From positions 186,001 to 250,000 of the forward strand of contig NZ_QJHK01000005.1 in NCBI RefSeq assembly GCF_003202435.1: 64,000 bases of DNA, given 5' to 3'. Within the stretch, counting starts at the first letter, position 1, and each line of letters opens with the position of its first letter. Both the position numbers and the translations under genes were made by a program. The notes under the pieces were generated by a model. That model worked only from the letters and a program-made list of their open reading frames with translations, had not been told where the DNA came from and made no database searches. Origin of the DNA: Flavobacterium cheongpyeongense. GTDB lineage: Bacteria; Bacteroidota; Bacteroidia; Flavobacteriales; Flavobacteriaceae. This document shows positions 1 to 8,164 of this stretch, piece by piece.

Positions 1-807
1 TTCAATATTGGAATCTTCTTTATTTATGAAATCTGTAATTTCCTTGCTATTAAAGTACTTTTTGTTTGAATTATCAATTTTCCAATCCTTAGGTTTGTCC
101 TTACGAATAGCATCAATATTTATTTCATCAATGTAATACTTTGGGTTTTCCGGATAATGCAATTTCAAGGCATATATTTTATGGTTGTAAACATAAATAT
201 CACTATAACGCGAGATAGTATCTTTTTCTTTGCCTAAATAGGTATGATTGATAATAATACTATTTTTAGTTGTTAATTTAATATGACCATTATCTTCAGT
301 TATATCACAATCAAGTAAAATGCTATATCCATTACTTCCGGTTTTTTCCTGCATTAAGTAGCATTTTTTGGCTTCAGCATCTATTGCGATTCCTTCTACT
401 CCGGAATCATCTTTCATACCGTTTATTTCCGGCACTGAAATAGGAATGATCGTTTTATTTGTAAAATCAATGATTGTAACATTTTTTTCATCGGAAAGAA
501 GAAAATGGTCTTTGTACACAGCAATACCTTCATATTCAGGTTTAGGTAATTCACTTAATAGAGGTATTTTGATTGAATCCACTAAATTAAATTGTGTATC
601 ATATTTAAGAATACGATTATCTTTCTCGCAAACAACATAAAAGTCGTTTTCTAACATAGTCATTCCAGAAATTTCAGGATGGTAATCCTTTTTTTTTAAA
701 TGATGATTAATCTCAATATCTAACTTCATTTCTTGTTGTGGAAAATTGAATTGGCTATAGCCCAAAGCTGAATAAAGAAGCCCCAAAAAAAGCAATATAT
801 TTTTCAT
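1..807 (-). CDS. Secreted SdiA-regulated/phytase-like beta-propeller protein (partial)
   Basis: The frame is open from the ATG at 805-807 down to base 1, 269 codons with no stop, so the C-terminus lies outside the window. The first ~19 residues (MKNILLFLGLLYSALGYSQ) form a signal peptide. The rest has short beta-strand repeats, and the segment PEYEGIAVYKDHFLLSDE resembles the 'EGIA...DE' signature of SdiA-regulated and esterase-like phytase propellers; a second 'GVEGIAID' follows. Family membership is inferred from this pattern only. It is the last gene of a minus-strand group, starting 11 bp after the stop of the 684-residue gene, which suggests co-transcription with the secreted and protease-domain proteins upstream. 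Confidence 0.7.
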   Translation of the reverse strand, partial: MKNILLFLGLLYSALGYSQFNFPQQEMKLDIEINHHLKKKDYHPEISGMTMLENDFYVVCEKDNRILKYDTQFNLVDSIKIPLLSELPKPEYEGIAVYKDHFLLSDEKNVTIIDFTNKTIIPISVPEINGMKDDSGVEGIAIDAEAKKCYLMQEKTGSNGYSILLDCDITEDNGHIKLTTKNSIIINHTYLGKEKDTISRYSDIYVYNHKIYALKLHYPENPKYYIDEINIDAIRKDKPKDWKIDNSNKKYFNSKEITDFINKEDSNIE

Positions 808-818
808 AATATGACTCA

Positions 819-2873
819 TTATTTAAATACATTAAAACTTATGGAAATACTATAGTAGTGGCCGGTTTTTAAAACTTTTTCGGTTAAAGCTTCATTGGTT
901 AGATTCAGGCCACTCAGATTTATGGATTGTCCTACATTGGCTGAAGCTGGGTCATGTTCTATATACTCATCTTTTATGCTATTGACTTTCCCCAATGATA
1001 TCCCCCATGAAAAATTTACTTTATAGTTTTTGCTGTAGAAGCCAATCCCTGGTCCGGTAGCTATAAAGGGTGTAATATCTTCTTCTAGTGGTACGAAAAA
1101 GCCAAAGTTAAAGGTAGGCCTCATGTGGATTCCGGTGCGGTAAGAGAGGCCAATATTCAGCCCAAAACCGATAGAATCGCCGTCTTTCGAAGACATATAT
1201 GCCCTTGTATCCTGATTATTGTCAGCTACTGTTCCTGTGGTTTTAGTATAAACCCTTTGGTTTTTTAAATCTGTTTGGTAGAATGCGGCTCCATAGTCAA
1301 CAGAAACACCACCAAAAGTCTTAAAATTCCCTAGCGGTTTGGTAACTGCATTGGCTCCTTTATTTTTCATAGTGTAGCTTATATCCACTTCATCCCTGTC
1401 TGGAATATCAATAGAAATAGGAGTTAGAGATACATATTTAGGAAACCAGGCCATTATTTTTTGTAAGTAACCTTTGGCTTGTTCATCAAAAAATGGCTCC
1501 TTGTCATTAAATTCCGATTTATGATTATTGTAATAAATTTCTAAATTATCCTTGTACTCTTCTAGTTTATATAAGTCATTCAGGTTTAAATATTCGTAGG
1601 TATCTAAAATGTCAATGATTCTCTTTAGGTAATTATTTAATGGTTTGCCATTTGAGCGTTCAGTAAGATCATTACCTGTGCCAGCACTTGAACCATCTGT
1701 TTTATTATCAGCTTTAGTTGGCTTAGCTAATGCAATTTCATATATTTTCTTCAAATCTTGGTCGTAGCTATAATTCTCGCCATTCATAGTAATTGAAAAC
1801 TGCTCTAGGTCATAAAAATTATAGTTCTCAATTAATACCGATAGATAACGGTTAATAGGTAAGGCCTCGGCATTCACTCTGGGACAGCTACAGGTTTTTT
1901 CTCCATTAGATGATGCCTCCCCTAATTTTTTATCAGCTCCATCTTGGATTGTACAGGACTCTTTCGTAATCTTTTTAAATTTATACAAGCCAGTTCCGTC
2001 ACAATTATGGCATTTTGAAGGATTGGCGTCTAGTATTAAAACACGATTTTTTTTATGTAATATACTGCACGAACCTTCTTTATTCCTGTCTTTATTCCTT
2101 TTCTCGTTTAAAGGAAAAAAAACAATGTCTTTAACTACTTTTTCAATCGGTTTTGCTATAAATTCAAATACTTTACTGTCTTTATTATATTTAAATTTAA
2201 AATTAAAATTTTCCTTTATAATTTTGCCTCGGAATATTGTTACTTCTTTATTATTACAATCCAAAACATAACTTAAAGAAGCACTAACAGAGACAGAATC
2301 TTTTTTGCAATCTTTTCCAAAACTATTTTCATCAACTGTAAATTTTGATTCTAATTTTTTAGTCTTAGGGTTATCGTCATAGAATAAGATTTTATTAAGG
2401 CTTCCTGTTGAATCAGCTTTAATCTCTTCATTTTCAATATACACCGAAACTTGGTTAGATAAATCGGTAGTTGCAGGCGGTGGTGGAGTTACTACTGGTG
2501 GTATCGTTATATCTTTTACCTGCTTAAATAACTCTTTGTCATAAGTGAAATTTAGTGTTGACTTTAAATAACCAATAACTACTGTTTTCTTATCGCAGTC
2601 AATGGCAAATGTAAATTCAAGACCTTCTTTTATTGCAATAACTTTTTTGTCTTTGATTTTTTCGCAGTCGGTAGTCAATACTTTTGCTTCTAATTTTTCG
2701 TCCGAAGTTTTTGTCTTTACACCACTAGGGTCGCCATCATGAAATGTAATAGTTCCAATAGTTCCAATTTTTGAAACTTGTAAAGCATCTTTATCAAGGA
2801 AAACGCCATATTGTCCATAGGAATAATTGTTAAAAAATGCACTAACGAATAATGCCAATAAATATTTTTTCAT
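819..2873 (-). CDS. Secreted protein with duplicated N-terminal domain and Cys cluster
   Basis: 684 residues with a signal peptide (about 1-20, ending SYGQ). I do not recognise a named family. Residues ~22-120 and ~141-240 look like two copies of one domain: both begin with an F/Y-x-DxxP strand region and carry a spaced cysteine pair (C70/C93 and C189/C206). A proline-rich linker (about 124-134) joins them. Six cysteines follow at 269, 288, 291, 307, 328 and 330, the CHNC part resembling a zinc ribbon. The C-terminal ~200 residues alternate polar and aromatic residues and end in ...SISFNVFK, suggesting an outer-membrane beta-barrel or similar fold. It starts 18 bp after the stop of the protease-domain gene, so it is probably the middle gene of a three-gene unit. 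Function unknown. Confidence 0.8.
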   Translation of the reverse strand: MKKYLLALFVSAFFNNYSYGQYGVFLDKDALQVSKIGTIGTITFHDGDPSGVKTKTSDEKLEAKVLTTDCEKIKDKKVIAIKEGLEFTFAIDCDKKTVVIGYLKSTLNFTYDKELFKQVKDITIPPVVTPPPPATTDLSNQVSVYIENEEIKADSTGSLNKILFYDDNPKTKKLESKFTVDENSFGKDCKKDSVSVSASLSYVLDCNNKEVTIFRGKIIKENFNFKFKYNKDSKVFEFIAKPIEKVVKDIVFFPLNEKRNKDRNKEGSCSILHKKNRVLILDANPSKCHNCDGTGLYKFKKITKESCTIQDGADKKLGEASSNGEKTCSCPRVNAEALPINRYLSVLIENYNFYDLEQFSITMNGENYSYDQDLKKIYEIALAKPTKADNKTDGSSAGTGNDLTERSNGKPLNNYLKRIIDILDTYEYLNLNDLYKLEEYKDNLEIYYNNHKSEFNDKEPFFDEQAKGYLQKIMAWFPKYVSLTPISIDIPDRDEVDISYTMKNKGANAVTKPLGNFKTFGGVSVDYGAAFYQTDLKNQRVYTKTTGTVADNNQDTRAYMSSKDGDSIGFGLNIGLSYRTGIHMRPTFNFGFFVPLEEDITPFIATGPGIGFYSKNYKVNFSWGISLGKVNSIKDEYIEHDPASANVGQSINLSGLNLTNEALTEKVLKTGHYYSISISFNVFK

Positions 2874-2891
2874 AATTTTTAAATTTTAAGA

Positions 2892-4562
2892 TTAGTTACT
2901 ATATCTGAACATAAAGGCGAAATTTTGACTTTTGGCGACAATGACTCCTTTTTTGATGGAAGTAGTCTGACCTGTTTTTATTTTGTAGTACACAAATGAA
3001 CCACTATCACCAAAATCTACATTATTGTCGTTTTGGCAATCAATTTTTATCAAGTTTAGTTGTTTGACAAATCCCTTATATTTGATACTACAATCCGTAG
3101 GTTGAAGGTCGCTAAACCGGGGTATTTCTAGATACTTGCTTGTAGCACCAAAAAGTACCATTCTTGAAGGACTAAAATTGTTTAAGTTATATTGACTTAA
3201 GAAGTTTTGGTGGGCAACATAAATATCTTTCGTTATTGGAGCAAAACATTGGTCTTTCCCTTCAAAATTCTTATTGCCAAACTGCAAACCATCTGCTTCA
3301 AAATCGCTTAAAAAAACCTTTCCTTGAATATTGAAGTGAATAGCTGTTTTGGTAAAATGGTTAATCTTCCCACTGTTAAAATCTATCAATTCCTTTTCAT
3401 CTGCAAAAACATGTAGGTTACTAACCGCATAGTATTTTTCATTTCTGATTAGCGTATTGAATGACCCCATGTTTGAAGTTGAATCGGCATTGCAGACATA
3501 ACACAATGGAGGTGTTTCAGTAGTGGTAAGTGCCCTCAAATAATCTGTTTTAAGAATTCTTAAATAATCCTTCAAATAAAAGGTGTTTAATTTCAAAACA
3601 ATACTACCACTGAATTTAAGCCTTTGCAGTTTTTCTTGTGCTTCAGGATTGGTAAATTCGACCTCGATAATTTTTTTATAAAGTTTGGTGGTATCATCTA
3701 AGACAGTGGTCAAACCATGTGAAACTACTCCTTCAATGTCCTTAATTTGATCCTTATATATGCCATATAATCCTTCTGCTATATCATATTGCGGGGTTTC
3801 AGCTAACGAAATTAATTTATCAGCACTATCATAATCCGTATAGGTCTTTTTGTCCGATAGTACTTGCTGTGTATTTTTTAACTGAAAGAAAATATCAAGT
3901 AAATCATGCCAAAATTTTGAACCTAGACTTAAGAATAATCCGGTAAAAATATAACCCATAACATGCCTAACGATTGACAAGAAGTCCAAATCGGTACGAA
4001 AAGGATCTTTCATGTTCTCACCAATCTTATAAACAATTACTATTATTACAGTTGTAACAAACCAAATAATTAAAGGAGTTTTATAATTCTTTTTTTTATT
4101 GTCACTTTCAAATTCAGGCAAGCGGCTAAAAAGAATTAAACTCATCGACCATAAAAAAAAGAGCATGTAAATCGCCCCAACAATTAGATTCCATGCATTA
4201 TCATTGTTAAAGAGAATTCCTTTAATGGCAATACTTTCATTTTCATTACTACTGATTTGTTTTATTAATTCGAAGAGACTGGCATTGGCGAGTGAGGCAA
4301 TAACGATTCCTACAAGAACGTTGATAATCATAACCCTATATTCTCTTTCTTTTTCAGCCATTTCAGTTGGCTGTTTATAAGCTAATATTTCAAGTCTAAC
4401 TTTTAAATAATATTGCCATTTCCCCTTTATCTTGGAAATGAAAGGAATGTAAATTTCTTTTCCCTGAAAATATAATTTAATAAAATTTGCAGCCCGTTCA
4501 GAAACTAAACTTAGCATCATCATTATGATGCTGAATGAAATAAAAAAATGTGTTGAGGACAT
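2892..4562 (-). CDS. Multi-pass membrane protein with C-terminal trypsin-like peptidase domain
   Basis: 556 residues. Hydrophobic segments at about 7-22, 77-98, 123-146, 163-180 and 197-215 predict around five membrane spans. A helical, charged stretch (about 240-345) links them to a C-terminal domain of about 200 residues that looks like a chymotrypsin-fold peptidase. H384 (in NLHVF), D446 (in KDIYVA) and S520 (in GDSGS) are in the right order and spacing for a His-Asp-Ser triad; the GDSG motif is the strongest evidence. The triad assignment is my reading. The gene probably leads a unit with the two secreted proteins downstream, so the protease could process or sense them, but the sequence does not show this. 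I know of no characterised protein with this layout. Confidence 0.75.
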   Translation of the reverse strand: MSSTHFFISFSIIMMMLSLVSERAANFIKLYFQGKEIYIPFISKIKGKWQYYLKVRLEILAYKQPTEMAEKEREYRVMIINVLVGIVIASLANASLFELIKQISSNENESIAIKGILFNNDNAWNLIVGAIYMLFFLWSMSLILFSRLPEFESDNKKKNYKTPLIIWFVTTVIIVIVYKIGENMKDPFRTDLDFLSIVRHVMGYIFTGLFLSLGSKFWHDLLDIFFQLKNTQQVLSDKKTYTDYDSADKLISLAETPQYDIAEGLYGIYKDQIKDIEGVVSHGLTTVLDDTTKLYKKIIEVEFTNPEAQEKLQRLKFSGSIVLKLNTFYLKDYLRILKTDYLRALTTTETPPLCYVCNADSTSNMGSFNTLIRNEKYYAVSNLHVFADEKELIDFNSGKINHFTKTAIHFNIQGKVFLSDFEADGLQFGNKNFEGKDQCFAPITKDIYVAHQNFLSQYNLNNFSPSRMVLFGATSKYLEIPRFSDLQPTDCSIKYKGFVKQLNLIKIDCQNDNNVDFGDSGSFVYYKIKTGQTTSIKKGVIVAKSQNFAFMFRYSN

Positions 4563-5072
4563 AATAAGTAATAATTAAAATTCAGCCTACTCTAAAAAAC
4601 CCTTTTCAGCATCCTGGTTTTATATAATAATTTAACTTAAAAGCATAGAAATTCTCAACACCTCTTTTAAGGTATTTCATTAATAATCATTAAGTTAAAC
4701 GGATTAATATTTGGTGGTGTACTAAAGTAGCGAAAAAAATAACAGTTGTTAGGGAGGGTTGAACTTTTAATAATTTAGTAATAATAATAGCTCAAAAATA
4801 AATTGTTAAAAAAATTAACATGAATAGCGTTGCTAAAAATGTGCGGTAATGCAAAAAATTAAGAATTATAAAGTTCTTCATAAAAGTACATAGTTAATTA
4901 TTTTTGATTCAATTCGCTAATAATCAGTGATTTTATGTAACTTTTACGATTTTAAAATTTGTAATTTAGTTTTACTCTTTTTAACTTCAAGGATGAAAAC
5001 AGAGTACTTTTGGTATTGAGAATTCTATTCTAAAATAGAATTCTCCGGGTAAATATGAATTTATAAAAGATG
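4563..5072. other. 510-bp non-coding gap with a minus-strand -7-like box
   Basis: No convincing gene on either strand. The sequence is very AT-rich. CAAAAATA at 4793-4800 reads TATTTTTG on the minus strand and fits the Bacteroidota -7 element TAnnTTTG, but no good -33 TTG lies at the usual distance and the box is ~230 bp from the start at 4562. A perfect palindrome lies near the NUDIX end (5018-5045). Confidence 0.4.
5018..5045. repeat. Perfect 12-bp inverted repeat downstream of NUDIX gene
   Basis: Arms 5018-5029 (GAGAATTCTATT) and 5034-5045 are perfect reverse complements around a 4-nt loop. It lies 28 bp past the stop of the minus-strand NUDIX gene, where a terminator is expected. Neither strand has a clear U-tract after the stem, so it may stabilise the mRNA 3' end rather than terminate transcription. 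Confidence 0.5.
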
Positions 5073-5660
5073 CTATTTTTCAAATAATAATTTGATGTTT
5101 TCATAAGAGTTTTTCAAGGCCTCTTTGATTTGTTCAGGATTTAGCCAGGCAACTTTTTCTATACCCTCTTCAAGCTGACCTTGTGGTATACCTTCAAAAT
5201 CTGAATGCATCTCAAACCAATGTGTGATTTTTAATTTATATTTTCCGTTACGTTTAAAGACGTGATATGTTTTTTGGAGTTTATTTGTAATTCGGAGTTT
5301 ACCAACACCGGTTTCTTCTTCAACTTCCCGCATGGCTGTATCTTCAATTTCTTCTCCTTTTTCAGTTCCGCCTTTTGGCAAGTCCCATTTTCCATTTCTA
5401 AAAATAAATAAAACTTCTCCTTTTTTATTATACACAAAGCCGCCACCTGCCTTATTTACCGGTATTTTGGCTTTCAAAGTTTTCATTATTTCCTTTTCAT
5501 CAGGGTGATACAGGTAAGCTTTCTGAATTTTATTTTGAAACATTTTCACGATTACCTGCTCTATATCAATACTTTCCAATAGGAATAATTGAAAATTAGT
5601 CTCTTTTGAGATTTCATTTGTCAAAAAAAGTGGTTTGTCGTTCACAAAAACTTTATACAT
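5073..5660 (-). CDS. NUDIX hydrolase
   Basis: 195 residues. The NUDIX box GX5EX7REUXEEXGU is complete, from G97 to V119 (REVEEETGV at 111-119), so catalytic Mg binding should be intact. The ~65 residues before it are not part of the NUDIX fold and resemble the N-terminal extension of flavobacterial NUDIX proteins often found beside pyrE. The substrate (a nucleoside diphosphate derivative or similar) cannot be read from sequence. The gene is divergent from pyrE; the two start codons are only 7 bp apart, so each promoter must overlap the other coding region. Confidence 0.9.
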   Translation of the reverse strand: MYKVFVNDKPLFLTNEISKETNFQLFLLESIDIEQVIVKMFQNKIQKAYLYHPDEKEIMKTLKAKIPVNKAGGGFVYNKKGEVLFIFRNGKWDLPKGGTEKGEEIEDTAMREVEEETGVGKLRITNKLQKTYHVFKRNGKYKLKITHWFEMHSDFEGIPQGQLEEGIEKVAWLNPEQIKEALKNSYENIKLLFEK

Positions 5661-5663
5661 TTG
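5634..5663 (+). promoter_or_regulatory. Promoter of pyrE, inside the NUDIX 5' coding region
   Basis: TTTG at 5634-5637 and TACATTTG at 5656-5663 match the Bacteroidota sigma-ABfr pattern (-33 TTTG, -7 TAnnTTTG) with an 18-bp gap. The predicted transcription start is about 5668-5671, at or next to the pyrE ATG (5668), so the mRNA would be nearly leaderless. Confidence 0.6.
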
Positions 5664-5667
5664 TACT

Positions 5668-6312
5668 ATGATTTTTAATAAAGATACCGCCGAAAAAACA
5701 GCAGAATTGCTTTTGCAAATAAATGCAATTAAATTGAATCCAGAAAATCCTTTTACATGGGCGTCTGGATGGAAATCACCTATTTATTGTGATAACAGGT
5801 TAATTCTTTCATTTCCTGCTATCCGAAATTATGTTCGTGATGAATTTGCTAAAAACATAGAAAGACAATTTGGAAAACCAGAGGTTATTGCTGGTGTTGC
5901 TACAGGAGCCATTGGAATTGGAATTCTTGTTGCCGAAAGTCTGGGATTACCATTTGTATATGTACGACCAGAAGCCAAAAAACATGGCAGACAAAACCAG
6001 GTTGAAGGTTTTTTGCACAAAGGCCAGAACGTTGTTGTTGTTGAAGATTTAATCAGCACAGGAAAAAGCAGCTTAATGGCTGTTGAAGCATTACGTAATG
6101 AAGGGGCTAATATTAAAGGAATGGCAGCTATTTTTACTTACGGTTTTAATGTTGCTGAAGAAAACTTCAAAAATGCAAATATTGACTTGTACACACTGAG
6201 TAATTATGCTAATTTATTGGATTTAGCAGTTCAAAAGCAATACATAAGCGAAGACCAACAAAGTGCCTTACAGGATTGGAGTGTCAGTCCATCTACTTGG
6301 AGACAGGAATAA
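5668..6312 (+). CDS. pyrE: Orotate phosphoribosyltransferase
   Basis: 214 residues. It converts orotate and PRPP to orotidine 5'-phosphate in pyrimidine synthesis. The PRPP-binding loop is visible as VVVVEDLISTGKSS, and the N-terminal region FTWASGWKSPIYCDNR is typical of PyrE. A longer frame opens at 5635, but that start would overlap the NUDIX start and sit inside the promoter. MIFNKDTAEKTAELL is the normal flavobacterial N-terminus, so I use 5668. The SRPBCC gene follows 29 bp downstream, before a strong terminator, so the two are probably co-transcribed. Confidence 0.95.
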   Translation: MIFNKDTAEKTAELLLQINAIKLNPENPFTWASGWKSPIYCDNRLILSFPAIRNYVRDEFAKNIERQFGKPEVIAGVATGAIGIGILVAESLGLPFVYVRPEAKKHGRQNQVEGFLHKGQNVVVVEDLISTGKSSLMAVEALRNEGANIKGMAAIFTYGFNVAEENFKNANIDLYTLSNYANLLDLAVQKQYISEDQQSALQDWSVSPSTWRQE

Positions 6313-6341
6313 TTTTACATTAAAACAAACAAAATAAAAAT

Positions 6342-6734
6342 ATGAACTTAGAAAGTCCAAAAGTTACCGTTCAGAAATCAGCTCAGGATTTATTTGATTT
6401 ATTGAGTGATGTAAAGAATTTTGAAAAATTAATGCCTGAAAACATTGCTAAATTTGAAGTAATTGGTGAAGATGCTTTTATTTTTGGACTGAAAGGTATG
6501 CCAGAAATAAAATTAAAAATGAAAGAAAAATCAGCCCCAAGCAAAATTGTTTTAGGAGCTGCAAGTGATAAACTACCTTTTACTCTAGTTTCAAATATCG
6601 AAAGCGTTACTGACTCTTCAAGTGCTGTTCAATTATTGTTTGAAGGAGAATTTAATCCAATGATGGCGATGATGATTAAGGGGCCAATTAGTAAATTTAT
6701 TGAAACTCTGGCGAACAATATGACTAAATTATAA
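6342..6734 (+). CDS. SRPBCC-family protein (START/polyketide-cyclase-like fold)
   Basis: 130 residues. The N-terminal pattern (a strand, then SAQDLFDLLSDVKNFEKLMP) and the C-terminal amphipathic helix (ISKFIETLANNM) are typical of the SRPBCC helix-grip fold, which binds hydrophobic ligands in a cavity. No catalytic residues are evident. It lies 29 bp after pyrE and ends before a terminator at 6756-6788, so it is the second gene of a pyrE unit. Role unknown; the pairing with pyrE is common in this group as far as I recall. Confidence 0.8.
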   Translation: MNLESPKVTVQKSAQDLFDLLSDVKNFEKLMPENIAKFEVIGEDAFIFGLKGMPEIKLKMKEKSAPSKIVLGAASDKLPFTLVSNIESVTDSSSAVQLLFEGEFNPMMAMMIKGPISKFIETLANNMTKL

Positions 6735-6755
6735 TTACTTATTATTGATAAAATT

Positions 6756-6788
6756 AAAAGTCCTGGCTATAAATCAGGACTTTTTTTA
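6756..6788 (+). terminator. Rho-independent terminator after pyrE unit
   Basis: AAAAGTCCTG (6756-6765) pairs with CAGGACTTTT (6775-6784) around a 9-nt loop, and the T-run continues to 6787. It lies 22 bp past the SRPBCC stop. Confidence 0.85.
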
Positions 6789-6920
6789 TTTCACCAACTT
6801 GAAAAAATATACTTTTCCGATACCGATTATAAATTTAATATGCGCTAAAAAAGTCTGTTATCATAGGATATCGACATTGTATCATAAAATTTCCGAACTA
6901 TAAAAGAATTTATTGGTATT

Positions 6921-6950
6921 ATAAAAAGTATCTGTTTTTGCAGATATTTT
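6921..6950 (-). terminator. Terminator of birA
   Basis: On the minus strand TATCTG (6946-6941) pairs with CAGATA (6934-6929) around a 6-nt loop and is followed by CTTTTTAT. It starts right after the birA stop. The stem is short, so it is moderately supported. Confidence 0.6.
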
Positions 6951-6952
6951 AA

Positions 6953-7681
6953 TTAATAAAGCATTTGGATTTGTTTAATATCAAATTCTGAAACCGAATC
7001 ATCTTCTAATAAAATTTGTATTTTTCCGACAGAAGAAACTCCTTTAATTATCCCCATGAAATTTTGATTATAAAGGTTTTTAAATGGTGTTGGAATCCCT
7101 CTTCGGAATAACGAATTGAAATATTCTTTCCAAAAAAGAGCAGAATTAGTTTCCCAGAACTCTATTTTTTCTTTTATTTTTTCAATAATTAAAAATGATA
7201 AAGAATCTTTGTCAAATTCAACGTTACAAATTACTTTTAAAGAAGAAGCTTGTTGCAAATGTCCAAAATTTATCTGATTAACATTTAACCCCAATCCAAT
7301 TACTGACACAATCCTGCCATCACTTTTAATCGTGTTTTCGATAAGTATGCCACCAATTTTTTTATTATCTGACATAATGTCGTTTGGCCATTTTATACTT
7401 AAACCAGGAATATCTAAAGATTTTAATGTTTCAATAACGGCTAATGAAACTATGACACTCATATTAAAAACCTGCTCATTATCATATAAAAAATCCTTCA
7501 CCAAAATACTCATAATTAAGTTTTTACCGGATTCAGACTCCCATTTAGCCCCCATCTGCCCCTTGCCTTTTGTCTGATTTTCAGCCGTTACCACTGTAAA
7601 ATTATCTAGTTCTTCCTGACTTGATAATGCCTTAAGAAAGTCGTTTGTTGAATCTATGGCATCGAGTTTGATTAGTTTCAT
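6953..7681 (-). CDS. birA: Biotin--[acetyl-CoA-carboxylase] ligase
   Basis: 242 residues. It activates biotin with ATP and attaches it to the carrier domain of biotin-dependent carboxylases. The biotin-ligase loop is GKGQMGAKW (39-47, the GRGRxGRxW motif) and KWPND is at 97-101. There is no N-terminal DNA-binding domain, so it is the catalytic-only type without repressor function. It is divergent from rsfS, with a candidate promoter between them. Confidence 0.93.
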   Translation of the reverse strand: MKLIKLDAIDSTNDFLKALSSQEELDNFTVVTAENQTKGKGQMGAKWESESGKNLIMSILVKDFLYDNEQVFNMSVIVSLAVIETLKSLDIPGLSIKWPNDIMSDNKKIGGILIENTIKSDGRIVSVIGLGLNVNQINFGHLQQASSLKVICNVEFDKDSLSFLIIEKIKEKIEFWETNSALFWKEYFNSLFRRGIPTPFKNLYNQNFMGIIKGVSSVGKIQILLEDDSVSEFDIKQIQMLY

Positions 7682-7723
7682 TCAAGTAATTTAAATAACT
7701 TAATTTAATATTTTGTTAAGGTT

Positions 7724-7757
7724 CAAAAATAATCACAAATTTTGGTAACTTTACAAA
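7724..7757 (-). promoter_or_regulatory. Candidate birA promoter
   Basis: On the minus strand, TTTG (7757-7754) and TATTTTTG (7731-7724) match the Bacteroidota -33 and -7 elements with a 22-bp gap. The predicted start gives a leader of about 35 nt to the birA ATG at 7681. Confidence 0.45.
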
Positions 7758-7774
7758 TTCATATAAAATAATTC

Positions 7775-8146
7775 ATGGCGAAAAAGACTATTAATAATGA
7801 TGTTCTATTGGCGAACATAATCAAAGGAATCGAAGAAGTAAAAGGAAACGATATCGATATTCTGGACTTAAGAGAAATAGAAACGGCAGTTTGTGACTAT
7901 TTTGTGATTTGTAACGGAAGTTCAAATACTCAGGTTAACGCCATTGTAAACTCAATTCAAAAAACAGTATCTAAAGACTTAAAAGATAAACCCTGGCACG
8001 TAGAAGGAACCGATAATGCAGAATGGGTACTTATGGATTATGTGCATATCGTAGTGCATGTTTTTCAAAAGCATATTCGTGAATACTACAATATCGAAAG
8101 CCTTTGGGGTGATGCCAAAATAACTACAATCGAAAACAAATACTAA
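7775..8146 (+). CDS. rsfS: Ribosomal silencing factor RsfS
   Basis: 123 residues. RsfS binds uL14 on the 50S subunit and blocks subunit joining when nutrients are short. The family core is clear: DILDLREIETAVCDYFVICNG, then KPWHVEG, and WVLMDYVHIVVHVFQ near the C-terminus. Length is normal. It precedes ftsH by 18 bp, so the two are almost surely co-transcribed, an arrangement common in Bacteroidota. Confidence 0.95.
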   Translation: MAKKTINNDVLLANIIKGIEEVKGNDIDILDLREIETAVCDYFVICNGSSNTQVNAIVNSIQKTVSKDLKDKPWHVEGTDNAEWVLMDYVHIVVHVFQKHIREYYNIESLWGDAKITTIENKY

Positions 8147-8164
8147 AAGAAACTTTCTCTACTA

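Noticed and set aside
5635..5667. Upstream start of pyrE adding 11 residues
   Set aside because: It would begin inside the divergent NUDIX gene and upstream of the likely transcription start, and the added residues are not part of PyrE.
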